64,000 nucleotides of DNA from Opitutus terrae PB90-1 (GCF_000019965.1 NC_010571.1:2489001-2553000); one strand, 5' to 3'; shown: positions 27,369 to 39,400, counted from the first letter of the stretch. The notes: generated from the letters alone by a model not told the origin. A program made the numbers and translations.

Positions 27369-30300
27369 TTCGGCCGGACGACCAGGACGCGGAGTTGCTG
27401 GACCTGCTGCTGGACACGGCAGGCGTGCCGACGGTGCCCCGGCTGGTTCGACGGCCGGAGGGCACCGCGCCGGTGTTGTCCGCGGCGCAGCAACGGATGT
27501 GGTTCCTGCAGCAGTTTGATCCGGCGAGCCCGGCCTACAATCTGGTGACGGCGGTGCGCTGGCACGGAGCGCTCGAGGTGGCGTGGCTCGAGGCGGCGGT
27601 CAACGACGTGGTGCAGCGGCACGAAGTGCTGCGGACGGCGTTCGCGAGCGAGGACGGCCGCGCGGTCGCGCGATTCTTCGCTGACGCCAGGGTGACGGTG
27701 CGCTGCGTCACGGGCGATCCGGCGAGTGTGCAGACCGAGGAAGCGGGCCGCCCGTTTGAGTTGTCGGTCGCGCCCTTGCTTCGGCTGGCCGTGGCGCGGA
27801 GCAGCGCGGCCGAGCACGTCGTGGTGCTCACGATGCATCACATCGTGGCGGACGGCTGGTCGATGGACGTGCTGGTGCGCGAGATCGGCACGGCGTATCG
27901 GGCGCGCGCCGAAGGCCGGCCGCCGACGTGGCCGGAACTGCCGGTGCAGTATGCGGACTTCGCGGCGTGGCAGCACGCCTCGCTGGAGTCGGGCGTGCGC
28001 GCCACGCAACTGGCCTATTGGCGGCGGCAGTTGGCAAATCCGCCGACGCTGGCGCTGCCGACGGACCGGCCCCGACCGGCGCGGCCGGATTTCGCCGGCG
28101 CGGTCCACGGGTTCACGCTGCCGACGGACGTGGTGGCGGGCGTGCGGCGGCTCGCGCAGACGGAGGATGCCACGCTGTTCATGGTGCTGCTGGCCGGATT
28201 CCAGGCGCTGCTGCACCGGTTGACGGGGCAGGACGATCTGGTGGTCGGCGCGCCGGTGGCGAACCGGACCCGCAGCGAACTCGAGCCGCTGATCGGATTT
28301 TTCGTCAACACGCTCGTGCTCCGCGCCGACCTGGTGAACGCCGCCACGTTCCGTCAGCTCGTGCAGCAGGTGAAGCGGACGGCGATCGACGCGTATGCGC
28401 ACCAGGACCTGCCGTTCGAGGAACTCGTGCACGAGCTGCAGCCGGAACGGCACCTGAGCCAGAACCCGCTCTTTCAGGTGATGTTCTCCGTGCAGGCGGC
28501 GGCGCGCGAAGTCCTCGCGCTGCCCGGCGTCGCGATCGAGGCGCTCAAGTCCGACGCGCGCACGGCGAAGTTCGACCTGCTGCTTGGTTTCGAGGAGGCG
28601 GCTGACGCGATCCACGGCGGCATCGAGTATCGAACCACGCTGTTCGACGCGGCGACGATCGAGCGATGGGCGCTGTGCCTCGTCACGTTGCTGCGCGCGG
28701 CGGTGCAGGCGCCCGACGCGCCGCTGCGCACGTTGCCGTTGCTGCCGGACTCCGAGCGACGCCGGCTCCTGGTGGAGTGGAATCCCGCTGGACGCGACTA
28801 TCCCGAGCGGAGTCTGGCGGCGCTGTTTGCGGAACAAGTGGCGACGTCGCCGGACGCGACGGCGCTGACGTGCGCGGGCACGCGGCTCACGTATGCCGAG
28901 CTCGACGCGCGGTCGAATCGGCTGGCGCACGTGTTCGTGGGCGCAGGGATCGGGCCGGACGTGTGTGTGGCCGTGTGCCTCGAACGCTCCGTCGAGCTGA
29001 TCGTGGCGTTGCTCGGGATCGTGAAGGCCGGTGGCGCCTACGCGGCGCTCGAGCCGGATTATCCGGAGGAGCGGCTGCAGTGGATGCTGGCGGATTTGGC
29101 GGCGCCGCTCGTGATCACGTCTGAGCCGTGGGGCGCGAAGCTACAGCGCGTCGCCGGCACGATGGCGAGACCGCCAACGGTTTTAGCGTTCGAACGCGAG
29201 CGCGAGCGGATCGCGGCGCATCCGGCCACGGCGCCGGCGGTCGCGGCGACGATCGACGATCTCGCGTATGTGAGCTACACGTCCGGCTCGACGGGCCGGC
29301 CAAAAGGCGTGGCGGTGCCGCAACGCGGCGTGGTCCGGCTGGTGCGCGGAGCGGATTACGCGCGGTTCGGTGCGGACGAGGTGTTCCTGCAATTCGCGCC
29401 GGTGGCGTTCGACGCGTCGACGCTCGAGATCTGGGGCCCGCTGCTCAACGGTGCGCGACTCGTCGTGATGCCCGCCGGCCGGCCGTCGCTCGAGGAGCTG
29501 GGCCGCGTGGTGCGCGAGGAACGCGTGACTACACTGTGGCTCACCGCGGGACTGTTCCGCGCGATGGTGGAGGAACGGCTGGCGGATTTGCGCGGGGTGA
29601 AACAGCTGCTGGCGGGCGGCGACGTGTTGCCGATCGCGGCGGTGGAGCGCGTGCTGCGCGAACTGCCAGGATGCCGGTTGATCAACGGCTATGGGCCGAC
29701 AGAGAACACGACGTTCACGTGTTGTCACACGGTCGTCGCGGCCGACCTCGCGGGTGGATCCGTGCCGATTGGCCGGCCGATCGCAGCCACGACGGTGCAG
29801 GTGCTCGACGCGGCGCTACAGCTGGTGCCGGTCGGCGTGCCCGGCGAGCTGTTCACCGGCGGCGACGGGTTGGCCCGTGGGTATGTCGGCCAGCCGGCGC
29901 TGACGGCGGAGAAGTTTCTGCCGAATCCGTTCGGCGCTGGCCGGCTGTATCGGACCGGAGATCGCGTGCGGTGGCGGGCGGATGGCACGCTCGAATTCCT
30001 GGGCCGGTTTGACGAGCAGGTGAAGGTGCGCGGGTTCCGGATTGAGCCGGGCGAGGTGGAGGCGGCGTTGTGCGCGGAGCGTGGCGTCGCGGCGGCGGCG
30101 GTGGTGGTGCGCGCGGACGCCGGCGCGAAACAACTCGTCGGCTATGTGGTGGCGGAAAGCGACGGAGAGTCGCTGCGCGAGCGGCTGAAGGCGCGGCTGC
30201 CCGACTACCTGGTGCCGGCGGTGATCGTGCGACTGGAAGCGTTGCCGCTCACGGCGAACGGCAAGATCGATCGTGCCGCGCTGCCGGCGCCGGGCGCGCG

Positions 30301-33300
30301 ACTCGGCGCGAGCCAAGGCTACCTGGCGCCCCGGAACGAGCCGGAGCGCGACCTGGCTGCCGTGTGGAGCAGTGTGCTGGGCCGAACGCAGGTGGGCGTG
30401 CACGACAACTATTTCGCGCTCGGCGGCGATTCGATTGGTGCAATCCAGGTCGTGAGCCGGTTGAAGCGCGCGGGCTGGCAGGTGGACGTGCGCGATCTGT
30501 TCCAATTTCCGATCCTCGCCGAGCTGGCGCTCCGGCTGCGCCGCGGAGCGGATGGCGGCGTGGAGGAAGGTCCAATCGAAGGGCCGGTGGGACCCACGCC
30601 GGCGCAGGCGTGGTTTTTGGCGCAGCCTGTGGCCGATCGACACCATTTCAACCAGGCGGTGCTGCTCCGGCCGCGGAGCGACTTACGCACGGATGCGCTG
30701 ACCGCGGCGGTCACCGCGCTCTGGCGGCAGCATGATGCGCTCCGGACCGTGCTGCGCGAGGACGTGCTGCAAATCCTCCCGGCGGACACGCCGCCGCGCG
30801 TGATCGAGCTCGCGGTGCCGGACGAGCCGGCGCGGTGCGCCCACACCGAATCGATCCATCGGTCGTTTGATCTCGAACGTGGACCGCTGTTTGTCGCGGT
30901 GCTGTATCGAAGCGTCGGCGGCGACCGGCTGCTGCTGGCGGCGCACCATCTCGTGATCGATGGCGTGTCGTGGCGGATCCTCTTGGAAGACCTGGAGCGC
31001 GCGCTGCGGCAGCACGCGGCGGGTCAGCCGATCGATCTCGGGCCGCGGACGACCTCGATCCGGCGGTGGACGGAGGCCGCGCAGGCGCGGCCGAGCGAAC
31101 CGGCGGAGGCGTGGGTGTTATCTGAACCGGTGAGCTGGCGGCCGGCGCGGACGGAGGAGCCGAACGTCTTCGGCGCCACGCGCACACTCAGCGTGAGGTT
31201 GGAGGAGGAGTTGACGGGCGCGTTGCTCACCCGGGCGGGCACGGCGTATGGAACGCGGACCGACGAACTCCTGCTGCTCGCGCTCGCGCGGGCGTTGCGG
31301 CGCTGGCACGGTGGCGAACGCACGCGCGTGCTGCTCGAAGGCCACGGTCGCGATCCCGAGACCGGGCTGCCGGCGATCGAGCGCACGGTAGGATGGTTCA
31401 CCTGCCTTTATCCGGTGACGATTGGCGTCGAAGGCGAGGATCTCGGGGCGCAGCTCAAACGATTGAAGGAGGCGCTGCGCGCGGTGCCAGCCAAGGGCAT
31501 CGGCTATGGCATTGCGCGATATCTGCAACGCTCGGTCGCCCTGGCGAACGATCCGCCGCCGCCGGTGAGCTTCAACTATCTCGGTCAGTTCGGCGACGAA
31601 GCTGGCGGAAGGCTGCAGCTGGCGGACGAATCGAGCGGCGCGCCGATCGGCGCGCGCGTGGTGCGGAGCTGCGAGCTCGACGCGACGGCGATCACGGTGC
31701 GCGGACGCATGGAGCTGACGCTGACCTACGGCGCGTTGCGGCAGCCCTCGGCCGAGATGGAGCGCGTGTTGTCCGACTGGCGCGAAGAGATCGCGACGGT
31801 GGTGGCGCACTGCGTGGCGCAGACCCGGCCGGAGAAGACGCCGGCGGATTTCACCTCGCCCGGGCTGACGCTCGCGGGATACGAGGCGCTGTTGCGCGCG
31901 CGAAACTGGACGGCGGCGGACGTCGAGGACGTGTGCCGGCTCTCGCCGATGCAGTCGGGGCTGTTGTTTCAGTCGCTGCTCGAGACGGATTCGGACGCGT
32001 ATTTCGTTCAGATGGCGTATCGGTTGCGCGGCGCGATCGACGCGGGGCGACTCGAAGCGGCCTGGCAGGCGGTGGGCCGGCGGCATGCGATCCTGCGCGC
32101 GAACATCGTGCATCAAGACCTCGACGAGCCGCGGCTGATCGTCTGGCGGGAGCGGCGGGCGGAGGTGGCGACGACTGACCTGCGCGGGCTCGACGCGGCC
32201 GAGCAACGAAAGCGAATCGCGGCGGCGCGGGCGGCGGATCTGGCGCGCGGGTTTGATCTCGAGCGTGATCCGCTCTGGCGCGTGACGCTGTTCCGGACGG
32301 CCGATGATGCGGTCGAGCTCGTGTGGAGTTATCACCACGTGCTGCTCGACGGCTGGAGCCTGGGGCTCGTGCAGCGCGATTTGCTGGCGGCGTACGCGAC
32401 CGCGGAGCAAGCGCGCGAGCAGCCCGCGCCGGCTGCCTTTCGCGACTACGTGCGCTGGCTCGCGCGGCGCGATCCGGAAGCCTCGCGCGGATTCTGGAAA
32501 ACCTATCTGGCGGATTTCGAGCAAGCGACCGGCTTGCCCGTGCTTGGAGCGAGGACCGCGGCGGCCGGCTACGTGGCGGCGAGTCATCCGCTCGCACTGG
32601 GCGGTGAACTGAGCCGTGGACTGCGCGCGCTCGCGACGGCGCGAGGCGTGACCCTGAACACGATGCTGCAAGCGGCGTGGGGGATCGTGTTGGCGCGCTA
32701 CAACCGGACCGGCGACGTGGTGTTTGGCGCGATCGTGTCGGGCCGGCCGGCGGATCTGCCCGGGGTCGAGGAAATGGTCGGGCCGTTCATCTGCGCGGTG
32801 CCAGTGCGCGTCCGGGCGGAACCGACGGCGCGGCTGCCCGAGCTGCTGCGGCGGTTGCAGGACGCGGCGCTGGCAAGCGAGGCGCACCACCACCTGCCGA
32901 TCGCCGAGATCCAGACGCTCACGCCACTCGGCCGACAGCTGTTCGATCACCTGCTGGTGTTTGAAAATTATCCGGTGGATCGCGGGCTCGCCGGTGCCGG
33001 CGAGGCGGGATGGCGGGTGGAGGCGGTGGAGGCACACGACCGCACGCACTATGACCTCGACGTGACGGTCGCACCCGACGAGGAGCTGACAATCACGTTT
33101 GGTTTCAACCGCAACGTGTACCCGCCCGAGCAGGTGGCGCGCGTGGCGGAGCATCTGCGGCGCGTGCTGCAGCAGATGGTGGCGGCGCCCGAAGCGCAGG
33201 TTGCAGACTATGACCTGGCGACGGCGGAGGAGACGCGACTGGTGCTGGAGACCTTCAATGCCACTGCGGTGCCGTGGCCGCGGGAGCAGACGCTGGTCGA

Positions 33301-36300
33301 CTTGCTCGACGAAGCGGCGCGTCGCTGGCCCGAGCGAACCGCGGTGGTTTTCGGGGAGGAGGCGCTGAGCTATCACGAGCTCCACGCGCGGGCCGACCGG
33401 CTCGCGGCGGCGCTCCGCGCGCGCGGCGTCGGGCCGGAGGTCTTGGTGGGGCTACTGATCGAGCGCTCGGCGGAGATGATCGTCGGGGTGCTCGGGGTGT
33501 TGAAAGCGGGCGGGGCCTACCTGCCGCTCGACCCGGCGTATCCGTCGGATCGGCTGGCGTTCATGATCGAGGACGCGAAACCGCGCGTGATTGTCACCCA
33601 GCGGGCGCTCGCGGAGCGCGTGCCGCGGACCGCGGCGGGTGCGGAGCGGTTGTTGATCGACGGCGAACTCGACGTGGGGGCGGCAGCGACCGGCGGCGAG
33701 CAAGCCGCGACGCTGCGGCCGGAGCATCTCGCGTATCTGATCTACACGTCGGGTTCGACGGGAAAGCCGAAAGGCGTCGCCGTGGAGCATCGGTCGCTGG
33801 TCAACGCCGCGATGGCGTGGCGGGTCGGCTACGGATTGCCGGCGATGGACGTGCGGCTGCTGCAGCTGGCGAGCCTGTCCTTCGATGTGTTTGCCGGCGA
33901 CCTGATCCGCACGCTCACCAACGGCGGGATGATGGTGGTGTGCGACGCCGAGACGCGGCTCGATCCGGCCGCGCTGTGCGAACTGTTGGTGCGGCACCGG
34001 ATCACGTTCTTCGAATCGACGCCGGGACTGATTCTCCCGCTGATGGAGCACGTGCGGCTGCAGGGGGTGAAGTTGCCGGACCTGCGGATCCTGGTGTTGG
34101 GCTCCGATACGCTCGCGATCGGCGAGTATCGGCGGCTGCTCGCGGACTTTGGCGCGGCGATGCGGATCGTGAACAGCTACGGCGTGACGGAGGCGACGAT
34201 CGACACGAGCTTTTTTGAGTCGCGACCGGGCGCACCGGAGCTCGAAGAGCTGGGCGAGGGCTCGACCCCGATCGGCCGGCCGATGGCGAACCAGGAGCTC
34301 CATGTGCTGGACGCGCGGTTGCGACCGTGTCCGCCGGGGGTGGTGGGCGAGCTGTTCATCGGCGGCGCAGGCGTGGCGCGGGGTTATCACGCGCGACCGG
34401 AGCTGAACGCGGAGCGGTTCGTTTGCTGCGAGTTGGGGGGCGAGCCGCGCCGGCTGTATCGTACCGGCGATCTGGCGCGTTGGCGGGCGGATGGGAATGT
34501 TGATTTCCTCGGCCGGGGCGACTGGCAGGCGAAGGTGCGCGGGTTCCGGGTGGAACCGGGCGAAGTCGAGGCGGTGCTGCGGCGGCACGCCAACGTACGC
34601 GACGTGGTGGTGGGCGTGCGCGTGGTGGGCGGGGCGAACGCGCTGGTGGCGTACGTCGTGGCGGCCGAGTGGACGCCGGCGGAGTGGCGGGCGCACGTAC
34701 TGGCTGAGCTGCCCGACTATATGGTGCCCGCGTATTGGGTGAAGCTGGAGCGGCTGCCGTTGTCGCCCAACGGCAAGATCGACCGGCGCGCGCTGCCGGC
34801 GCCGGGCGCGGAGGCGGCCGTGCGCGGCACGGCGTTCGTGGCGCCGCGCACGCCGGTGGAGGAGCAACTCGCGGCGATCTGGCGCGAGGTACTGCAGGTC
34901 GAGCGCGTGGGGGTGGAGGATGATTTCTTCGAGCTGGGCGGGCACAGCCTCAAGGCGATGCAGGTGGCCACGCGCGTGCAGCAGGCGTTCGGCGTGCGGC
35001 CGGCGCTGCGGGCGTTTTTCGCGGCGCCAACGATCGCGGCGCTGGCGCAGACGGTTGGGGCAACCGCGACGGGCGCGGCGCAGGTGATGGCGATTCCGCG
35101 CGCCGAGCCACGCGCGGACTACGAACTCTCGTTTGCGCAGCAACGGCTCTGGCTGCTGCACCAGCTCGGCGGCGCGTCGGCGTACAACATGCCGGAGGCG
35201 TATATGCTCAACACCCGGCTCGATGCGGACGCGCTCGAGCGGGCGTTCCAGCAGTTGGTGGCGCGACACGAGGCGCTGCGGACCGCGTTCGTGGTGGTGA
35301 ATGGCGAGCCCCGGCAGCGGATTCATGCGCAAGTGCCGTTTGCGCTGCGCCGCATCGATCTGTCCCGCGAGCCGGCGCCGGACGAGCGGGCGCGCGAATT
35401 GGCCGACCGCGAAGCCGCTGCGCCGTTCGATCTCACCCAGCCGCCGCTGCTGCGGGCCACGCTGGTGACGCTGGGGGCGGAGCGCTGCGCGTTCCTGTTC
35501 ACGATGCATCACATCGTGGGCGACGGCTGGTCGGGGAACGTCCTGTATCGCGAGCTGTTCGCGCTGTATGCGGCGTGCCGGGCCGGCGCGCCGGATCCGC
35601 TGCCGCCGCTGCGGATTCACTACAAGGATTTCGCGGTGTGGCAAAAGACGCAGCGGTTCGACGCGGACGAGGCGTACTGGCTCACGGCGCTCCGCGGCGC
35701 GCCGGCCGCGCTGATGCTGCCGTATGACTTTCCGCCGCGCGCCGAGCGCGATTTCCGCGGCGACGTGGTGCGCGGCGCGATCGCGCCGGCGCAGCTGGTC
35801 GGACTGCAGCGGCTCGCGCGCGAGCGGCGGACCACCGTGGCGAATGTCGTGCTCGCGGTCTTCAAGCTGGTGCTGTTCCAGATCACGAAGCAGGAGGACT
35901 TCTGCGTGGGCGTCAGCATCGCCAACCGGCAGCACGCCGATCTCGAGAACCTGATCGGGTTCTTCGTGAACATCCTGCCGGTGCGCGCGCGATTGAACGA
36001 GGCGATGGAGTTCGACGAACTGCTGGCGCAGGTGAGCGCGGCCGCCACTGCGGCATTCGAGCATCAGGAGTATCCCTTCGACCTGCTCGTGCAGAAACTG
36101 AACCCGTTGCGCGCGAGCAACCGGCAGCCGCTGCTCAACGTGATCTACGGTTACCAGAACTTCAGCGACGTGCATGTCGCGGTTGGTGGCGCCGCGACGG
36201 CGGGGGCTGCGGGTGAACCGGCGCTGGATGTCACGCCGCTGGCGCACGCGTTCCGGACGTCGAAGTTCGACCTCACATTGTTCGTCGGCGAGGAAGCCGG

Positions 36301-36421
36301 CGGGCTGGCGTTGACGCTCGAGTATGACACCGGGCTGTTCCGCGCGGAGACGGCCCGCCGTTACGTAGAGCTACTGGAGCGGTTTGCCGGAATGGTCGCG
36401 GACGCGGCGACCGATGAATGA
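27365..36421 (+). CDS. Nonribosomal peptide synthetase C-A-T-E-C-A(Orn/Dab)-T-C
   Basis: The start is GTG in a 4-base overlap. Order in 3018 residues: C (HHIVADG ~158); A (core ~638, code DALWLGGTFK, same as the first A domain of the gene at 2224, valine-like); T (Ser ~1023, LGGDS type); epimerase (HHLVIDG ~1194, then EGHGR, RTVGWFT and FNYLGQF); C (YHHVLLDGWS ~1657), which resembles DCL domains that follow epimerases; A (core ~2127, code DVGEVGSIDK, one residue from the ornithine code DVGEIGSIDK and close to diaminobutyrate codes); T (Ser ~2528); and a final C (HHIVGDG ~2715) that ends the protein. The last C domain has no A domain here, and its partner is the next protein, so one module is split over two proteins. 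The product should contain a D-configured aliphatic residue followed by Orn or Dab. Confidence 0.95.
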   Translation: MIRPDDQDAELLDLLLDTAGVPTVPRLVRRPEGTAPVLSAAQQRMWFLQQFDPASPAYNLVTAVRWHGALEVAWLEAAVNDVVQRHEVLRTAFASEDGRAVARFFADARVTVRCVTGDPASVQTEEAGRPFELSVAPLLRLAVARSSAAEHVVVLTMHHIVADGWSMDVLVREIGTAYRARAEGRPPTWPELPVQYADFAAWQHASLESGVRATQLAYWRRQLANPPTLALPTDRPRPARPDFAGAVHGFTLPTDVVAGVRRLAQTEDATLFMVLLAGFQALLHRLTGQDDLVVGAPVANRTRSELEPLIGFFVNTLVLRADLVNAATFRQLVQQVKRTAIDAYAHQDLPFEELVHELQPERHLSQNPLFQVMFSVQAAAREVLALPGVAIEALKSDARTAKFDLLLGFEEAADAIHGGIEYRTTLFDAATIERWALCLVTLLRAAVQAPDAPLRTLPLLPDSERRRLLVEWNPAGRDYPERSLAALFAEQVATSPDATALTCAGTRLTYAELDARSNRLAHVFVGAGIGPDVCVAVCLERSVELIVALLGIVKAGGAYAALEPDYPEERLQWMLADLAAPLVITSEPWGAKLQRVAGTMARPPTVLAFERERERIAAHPATAPAVAATIDDLAYVSYTSGSTGRPKGVAVPQRGVVRLVRGADYARFGADEVFLQFAPVAFDASTLEIWGPLLNGARLVVMPAGRPSLEELGRVVREERVTTLWLTAGLFRAMVEERLADLRGVKQLLAGGDVLPIAAVERVLRELPGCRLINGYGPTENTTFTCCHTVVAADLAGGSVPIGRPIAATTVQVLDAALQLVPVGVPGELFTGGDGLARGYVGQPALTAEKFLPNPFGAGRLYRTGDRVRWRADGTLEFLGRFDEQVKVRGFRIEPGEVEAALCAERGVAAAAVVVRADAGAKQLVGYVVAESDGESLRERLKARLPDYLVPAVIVRLEALPLTANGKIDRAALPAPGARLGASQGYLAPRNEPERDLAAVWSSVLGRTQVGVHDNYFALGGDSIGAIQVVSRLKRAGWQVDVRDLFQFPILAELALRLRRGADGGVEEGPIEGPVGPTPAQAWFLAQPVADRHHFNQAVLLRPRSDLRTDALTAAVTALWRQHDALRTVLREDVLQILPADTPPRVIELAVPDEPARCAHTESIHRSFDLERGPLFVAVLYRSVGGDRLLLAAHHLVIDGVSWRILLEDLERALRQHAAGQPIDLGPRTTSIRRWTEAAQARPSEPAEAWVLSEPVSWRPARTEEPNVFGATRTLSVRLEEELTGALLTRAGTAYGTRTDELLLLALARALRRWHGGERTRVLLEGHGRDPETGLPAIERTVGWFTCLYPVTIGVEGEDLGAQLKRLKEALRAVPAKGIGYGIARYLQRSVALANDPPPPVSFNYLGQFGDEAGGRLQLADESSGAPIGARVVRSCELDATAITVRGRMELTLTYGALRQPSAEMERVLSDWREEIATVVAHCVAQTRPEKTPADFTSPGLTLAGYEALLRARNWTAADVEDVCRLSPMQSGLLFQSLLETDSDAYFVQMAYRLRGAIDAGRLEAAWQAVGRRHAILRANIVHQDLDEPRLIVWRERRAEVATTDLRGLDAAEQRKRIAAARAADLARGFDLERDPLWRVTLFRTADDAVELVWSYHHVLLDGWSLGLVQRDLLAAYATAEQAREQPAPAAFRDYVRWLARRDPEASRGFWKTYLADFEQATGLPVLGARTAAAGYVAASHPLALGGELSRGLRALATARGVTLNTMLQAAWGIVLARYNRTGDVVFGAIVSGRPADLPGVEEMVGPFICAVPVRVRAEPTARLPELLRRLQDAALASEAHHHLPIAEIQTLTPLGRQLFDHLLVFENYPVDRGLAGAGEAGWRVEAVEAHDRTHYDLDVTVAPDEELTITFGFNRNVYPPEQVARVAEHLRRVLQQMVAAPEAQVADYDLATAEETRLVLETFNATAVPWPREQTLVDLLDEAARRWPERTAVVFGEEALSYHELHARADRLAAALRARGVGPEVLVGLLIERSAEMIVGVLGVLKAGGAYLPLDPAYPSDRLAFMIEDAKPRVIVTQRALAERVPRTAAGAERLLIDGELDVGAAATGGEQAATLRPEHLAYLIYTSGSTGKPKGVAVEHRSLVNAAMAWRVGYGLPAMDVRLLQLASLSFDVFAGDLIRTLTNGGMMVVCDAETRLDPAALCELLVRHRITFFESTPGLILPLMEHVRLQGVKLPDLRILVLGSDTLAIGEYRRLLADFGAAMRIVNSYGVTEATIDTSFFESRPGAPELEELGEGSTPIGRPMANQELHVLDARLRPCPPGVVGELFIGGAGVARGYHARPELNAERFVCCELGGEPRRLYRTGDLARWRADGNVDFLGRGDWQAKVRGFRVEPGEVEAVLRRHANVRDVVVGVRVVGGANALVAYVVAAEWTPAEWRAHVLAELPDYMVPAYWVKLERLPLSPNGKIDRRALPAPGAEAAVRGTAFVAPRTPVEEQLAAIWREVLQVERVGVEDDFFELGGHSLKAMQVATRVQQAFGVRPALRAFFAAPTIAALAQTVGATATGAAQVMAIPRAEPRADYELSFAQQRLWLLHQLGGASAYNMPEAYMLNTRLDADALERAFQQLVARHEALRTAFVVVNGEPRQRIHAQVPFALRRIDLSREPAPDERARELADREAAAPFDLTQPPLLRATLVTLGAERCAFLFTMHHIVGDGWSGNVLYRELFALYAACRAGAPDPLPPLRIHYKDFAVWQKTQRFDADEAYWLTALRGAPAALMLPYDFPPRAERDFRGDVVRGAIAPAQLVGLQRLARERRTTVANVVLAVFKLVLFQITKQEDFCVGVSIANRQHADLENLIGFFVNILPVRARLNEAMEFDELLAQVSAAATAAFEHQEYPFDLLVQKLNPLRASNRQPLLNVIYGYQNFSDVHVAVGGAATAGAAGEPALDVTPLAHAFRTSKFDLTLFVGEEAGGLALTLEYDTGLFRAETARRYVELLERFAGMVADAATDE

Positions 36422-36433
36422 GCGATTTTGCGC

Positions 36434-39400
36434 ATGAAACTCGGCCAATTCTCCATTGTCGGCGACGGTGATGCGCAGCGTGCGCTGCGGGACCAAGTCG
36501 CGGGCTTCAACCGCACCGCGACGGCGTATCCGCGCGACAGCACGGTGCACGCGGAGTTTGCCGCGCAGGCGGCGCGGACGCCGGACGCGGTCGCGGTTTT
36601 CGCGGGCGAGCGGAGCTATACCTACGCGCAGGTGGCGGCGCGGGCGAACCAGCTCGCGCGGCTGTTCGTCGAGCGTGGACTGACGTCCGAGGGGTTTGTC
36701 GGGGTGATGCTCGAGGATGTTTATGGTCTGGTGACGACGCTGCTGGGAGTGCTGGAGGCCGGCGGCGCGTACCTGCCGCTGGACGCCGACACGCCGGCAG
36801 CGCGGCTGGAGTACATGCTGCGGGAAACGAAGGCGCGATTTCTCGTCGGCGGCCGGGCGGATATCCGGCTGTTGAACCGGCTGCACTGGAGCTGTCCGGA
36901 TCTGACGGTGCTGCTGTGCGTCGACAGCGAGGACGTGCAGGCCGAGATCGAGCCGACGGGCGAGTTGATGCGAGAAGAGGTGTGGGATTTCGTGGGCAAG
37001 GAACTGGTCGACGAGATCTCGGGCGGCGGCTGGAAAAGCAGTTACACCGGCGAGTGGCTGAGTCGCGAGGTGATGGCGGCGTACGGCGAAAACGTCCGGC
37101 GGAAAGTCGCGTCGCATGTGACGGCGGACTCACGCGTACTGGAGATCGGGTGTTCGTCGGGCATCAGTCTGTTCGGGCTCGCGCCGCAGGCCGGGTTCTA
37201 CCTCGGCACGGACCTGTCGGGGGAGATTTTGCGCTGGACCCGCGGCGAGGTGGAGCGGCGCGGACTGAAGCAGGTCCGGCTGGAACACCTGCCGGCGCAC
37301 GCCGTCGCGCGGGCGGGCGAGCGCGGGTTCGACGTGGTGGTGATGAACAGCGTGCTGCAATGCTTCAGCGGTCACAACTACCTGCGGACCGTGTTGCGGC
37401 AGGCGATCGATCTGATGGCCGACGAAGGGGTGGTTTTTCTCGGTCACATCTGGGACGAGGAGCGGCGGCTGGAGTTCATCCGCGATCTGGCGGAGTTCCA
37501 GCGCACGAACGCGGGGAAAAATTTTCGCACGCACCTCGACCGGTCGGAGGATCTATTCGTCGCGCGCGAGTTCTGGAACGATCTGCAGGCAGAATGGCCG
37601 GAGATCGAGCGCATCGAGTATTCGGCGCTGCTCGGTGAGGTGGAGAGCGAGCTGACGCGGTTCGGCTACGATGCGATGCTGCACATCCGCAAGCGGTCGA
37701 CCGCGGGCGGCGCGGCGGCGAAAGAGCGACCGGCGCGCCGGCGTCACCAGCTGGATCGGCGGGCGATCGCGGACCAGTTGCCGGCGCCGGTGCCGGAGCG
37801 CAGCGGGCCGGCGCGGCTGGCTTATGCGATCTACACCTCCGGCACAACGGGGAAACCCAAGGGCGTGCTGGTTGAACACCGGCCGATCCTGAGGCTGGTG
37901 CGGAACACCAACTACCTCACGCTGCGGCCGGACGATCGGATCCTGATGACGGGCGCGCTTTCGTTTGATGCGTCGACGTTCGAAATCTGGGGCGCGCTGC
38001 TCAACGGGGCCGCGCTCTGCCGGCCGGGCGAGCGCGACATGCTCGACAGCGCGGTCATGAAGGCGTTGATCCGCCGGCACGGCGTGACCGTGATGTTTTT
38101 GACCACGGGACTGTTCAACCAGCTGGCGGAGGCGGATGTGTCGCTGTTCGCGGGGCTGCGCTGCCTGCTGACGGGCGGCGAACGGATGTCCACGCACCAC
38201 GTGAACGCGGTGCGTGCGGCGCACCCGGCGCTGGCGTTGAGCAACGTTTACGGGCCGACGGAGAACACGACGTTCTCGACGCATTTCCCGATCACGCGGG
38301 AGTTCACGGACGACGTGCCGATCGGTTATCCGATCGCGAACACGACGGCCTATCTCCTCGATGCGCAACGGGCGCCGGTGCCTCCGGGCGTGGTGGGCGA
38401 ACTCTATGTCGGTGGTGACGGGCTCGCGCGCGGCTATCTGGGCGATGAGGCGTTGACGCGGGAAAAGTTCGTTTCGCATCCCTTCGCGCCCGGGGAGCGG
38501 CTGTATCGGACCGGCGACCTCGGCCGTTGGCGCGACGACGGCGCGGTGGAATTCTGCGGGCGCAAGGATCTGCAGGTGAAGATCCGTGGGTTCCGGATCG
38601 AACTCGGCGAGATCGAGAGCCGGCTGCAGCAGCTTGGCACGGTGAAGGAGGCAGTCGTCGTGGCGCGTGATTTCGGCGACGGCACGCTGACGCTGGTGGC
38701 GTATCTGCGGGGCACGGCGGAGCTGGACCTGGAGGCCGTGCGCGCCGAGTTGGTGCGGCAGCTGCCCGAGTACATGATTCCCGCGCACTTTGTCGCGCTG
38801 GAGGCGTTTCCGCTGACGAGCAACGGCAAGGTGGACCGTCGAGCGCTGCCGCTGCCAGACCGCGGCGCGGCGGCGCAGCGGGCAATCGTGCCGCCGAGTA
38901 ACGAGGTGGAACGGGAGTTGACGGCGCTGTGGACGGGAGTGCTGGGCCGGTCGGACTTCGGCGTGACGGACAACTTCTTCGCGTCGGGCGGACACAGTCT
39001 GAAGGTGATGAAGCTCGTGTCCGGCATGCGCCAGAAGTTCGGGGTCGAGCTGCCGCTGGCCGCCGTGTTCAAGGCGACCACGATTCGCGAGCAGGCGCGG
39101 GTGGTGCTGGACGCTGCGCGTTTCGGCGTGGAGGGCATCGACGAGCCGCGGGTAAAGCTGAACGACGCCACGGGCGCGCCGGTGTTCGTGTTTCCGCCGG
39201 GCACGGGCGACGCGCTGGGCTACCTCCAACTGGCCGAGCAACTGCGGCCCTACGCGGTGTACGGGTTCAACTTCATCGCGGCGGAAACGCGGATCGCCGA
39301 CTATGCGACACTCGTGCAGGAGGTCGATCCGGCCGGACCTCACGTGCTGATGGGGTATTCGGCGGGCGGCAATCTCGCGTATCACGTCGCGGCCGAGCTG

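Noticed and set aside
33452-36247. Minus-strand open frame of 931 codons
   Set aside because: Antisense shadow of the Orn/Dab module gene.
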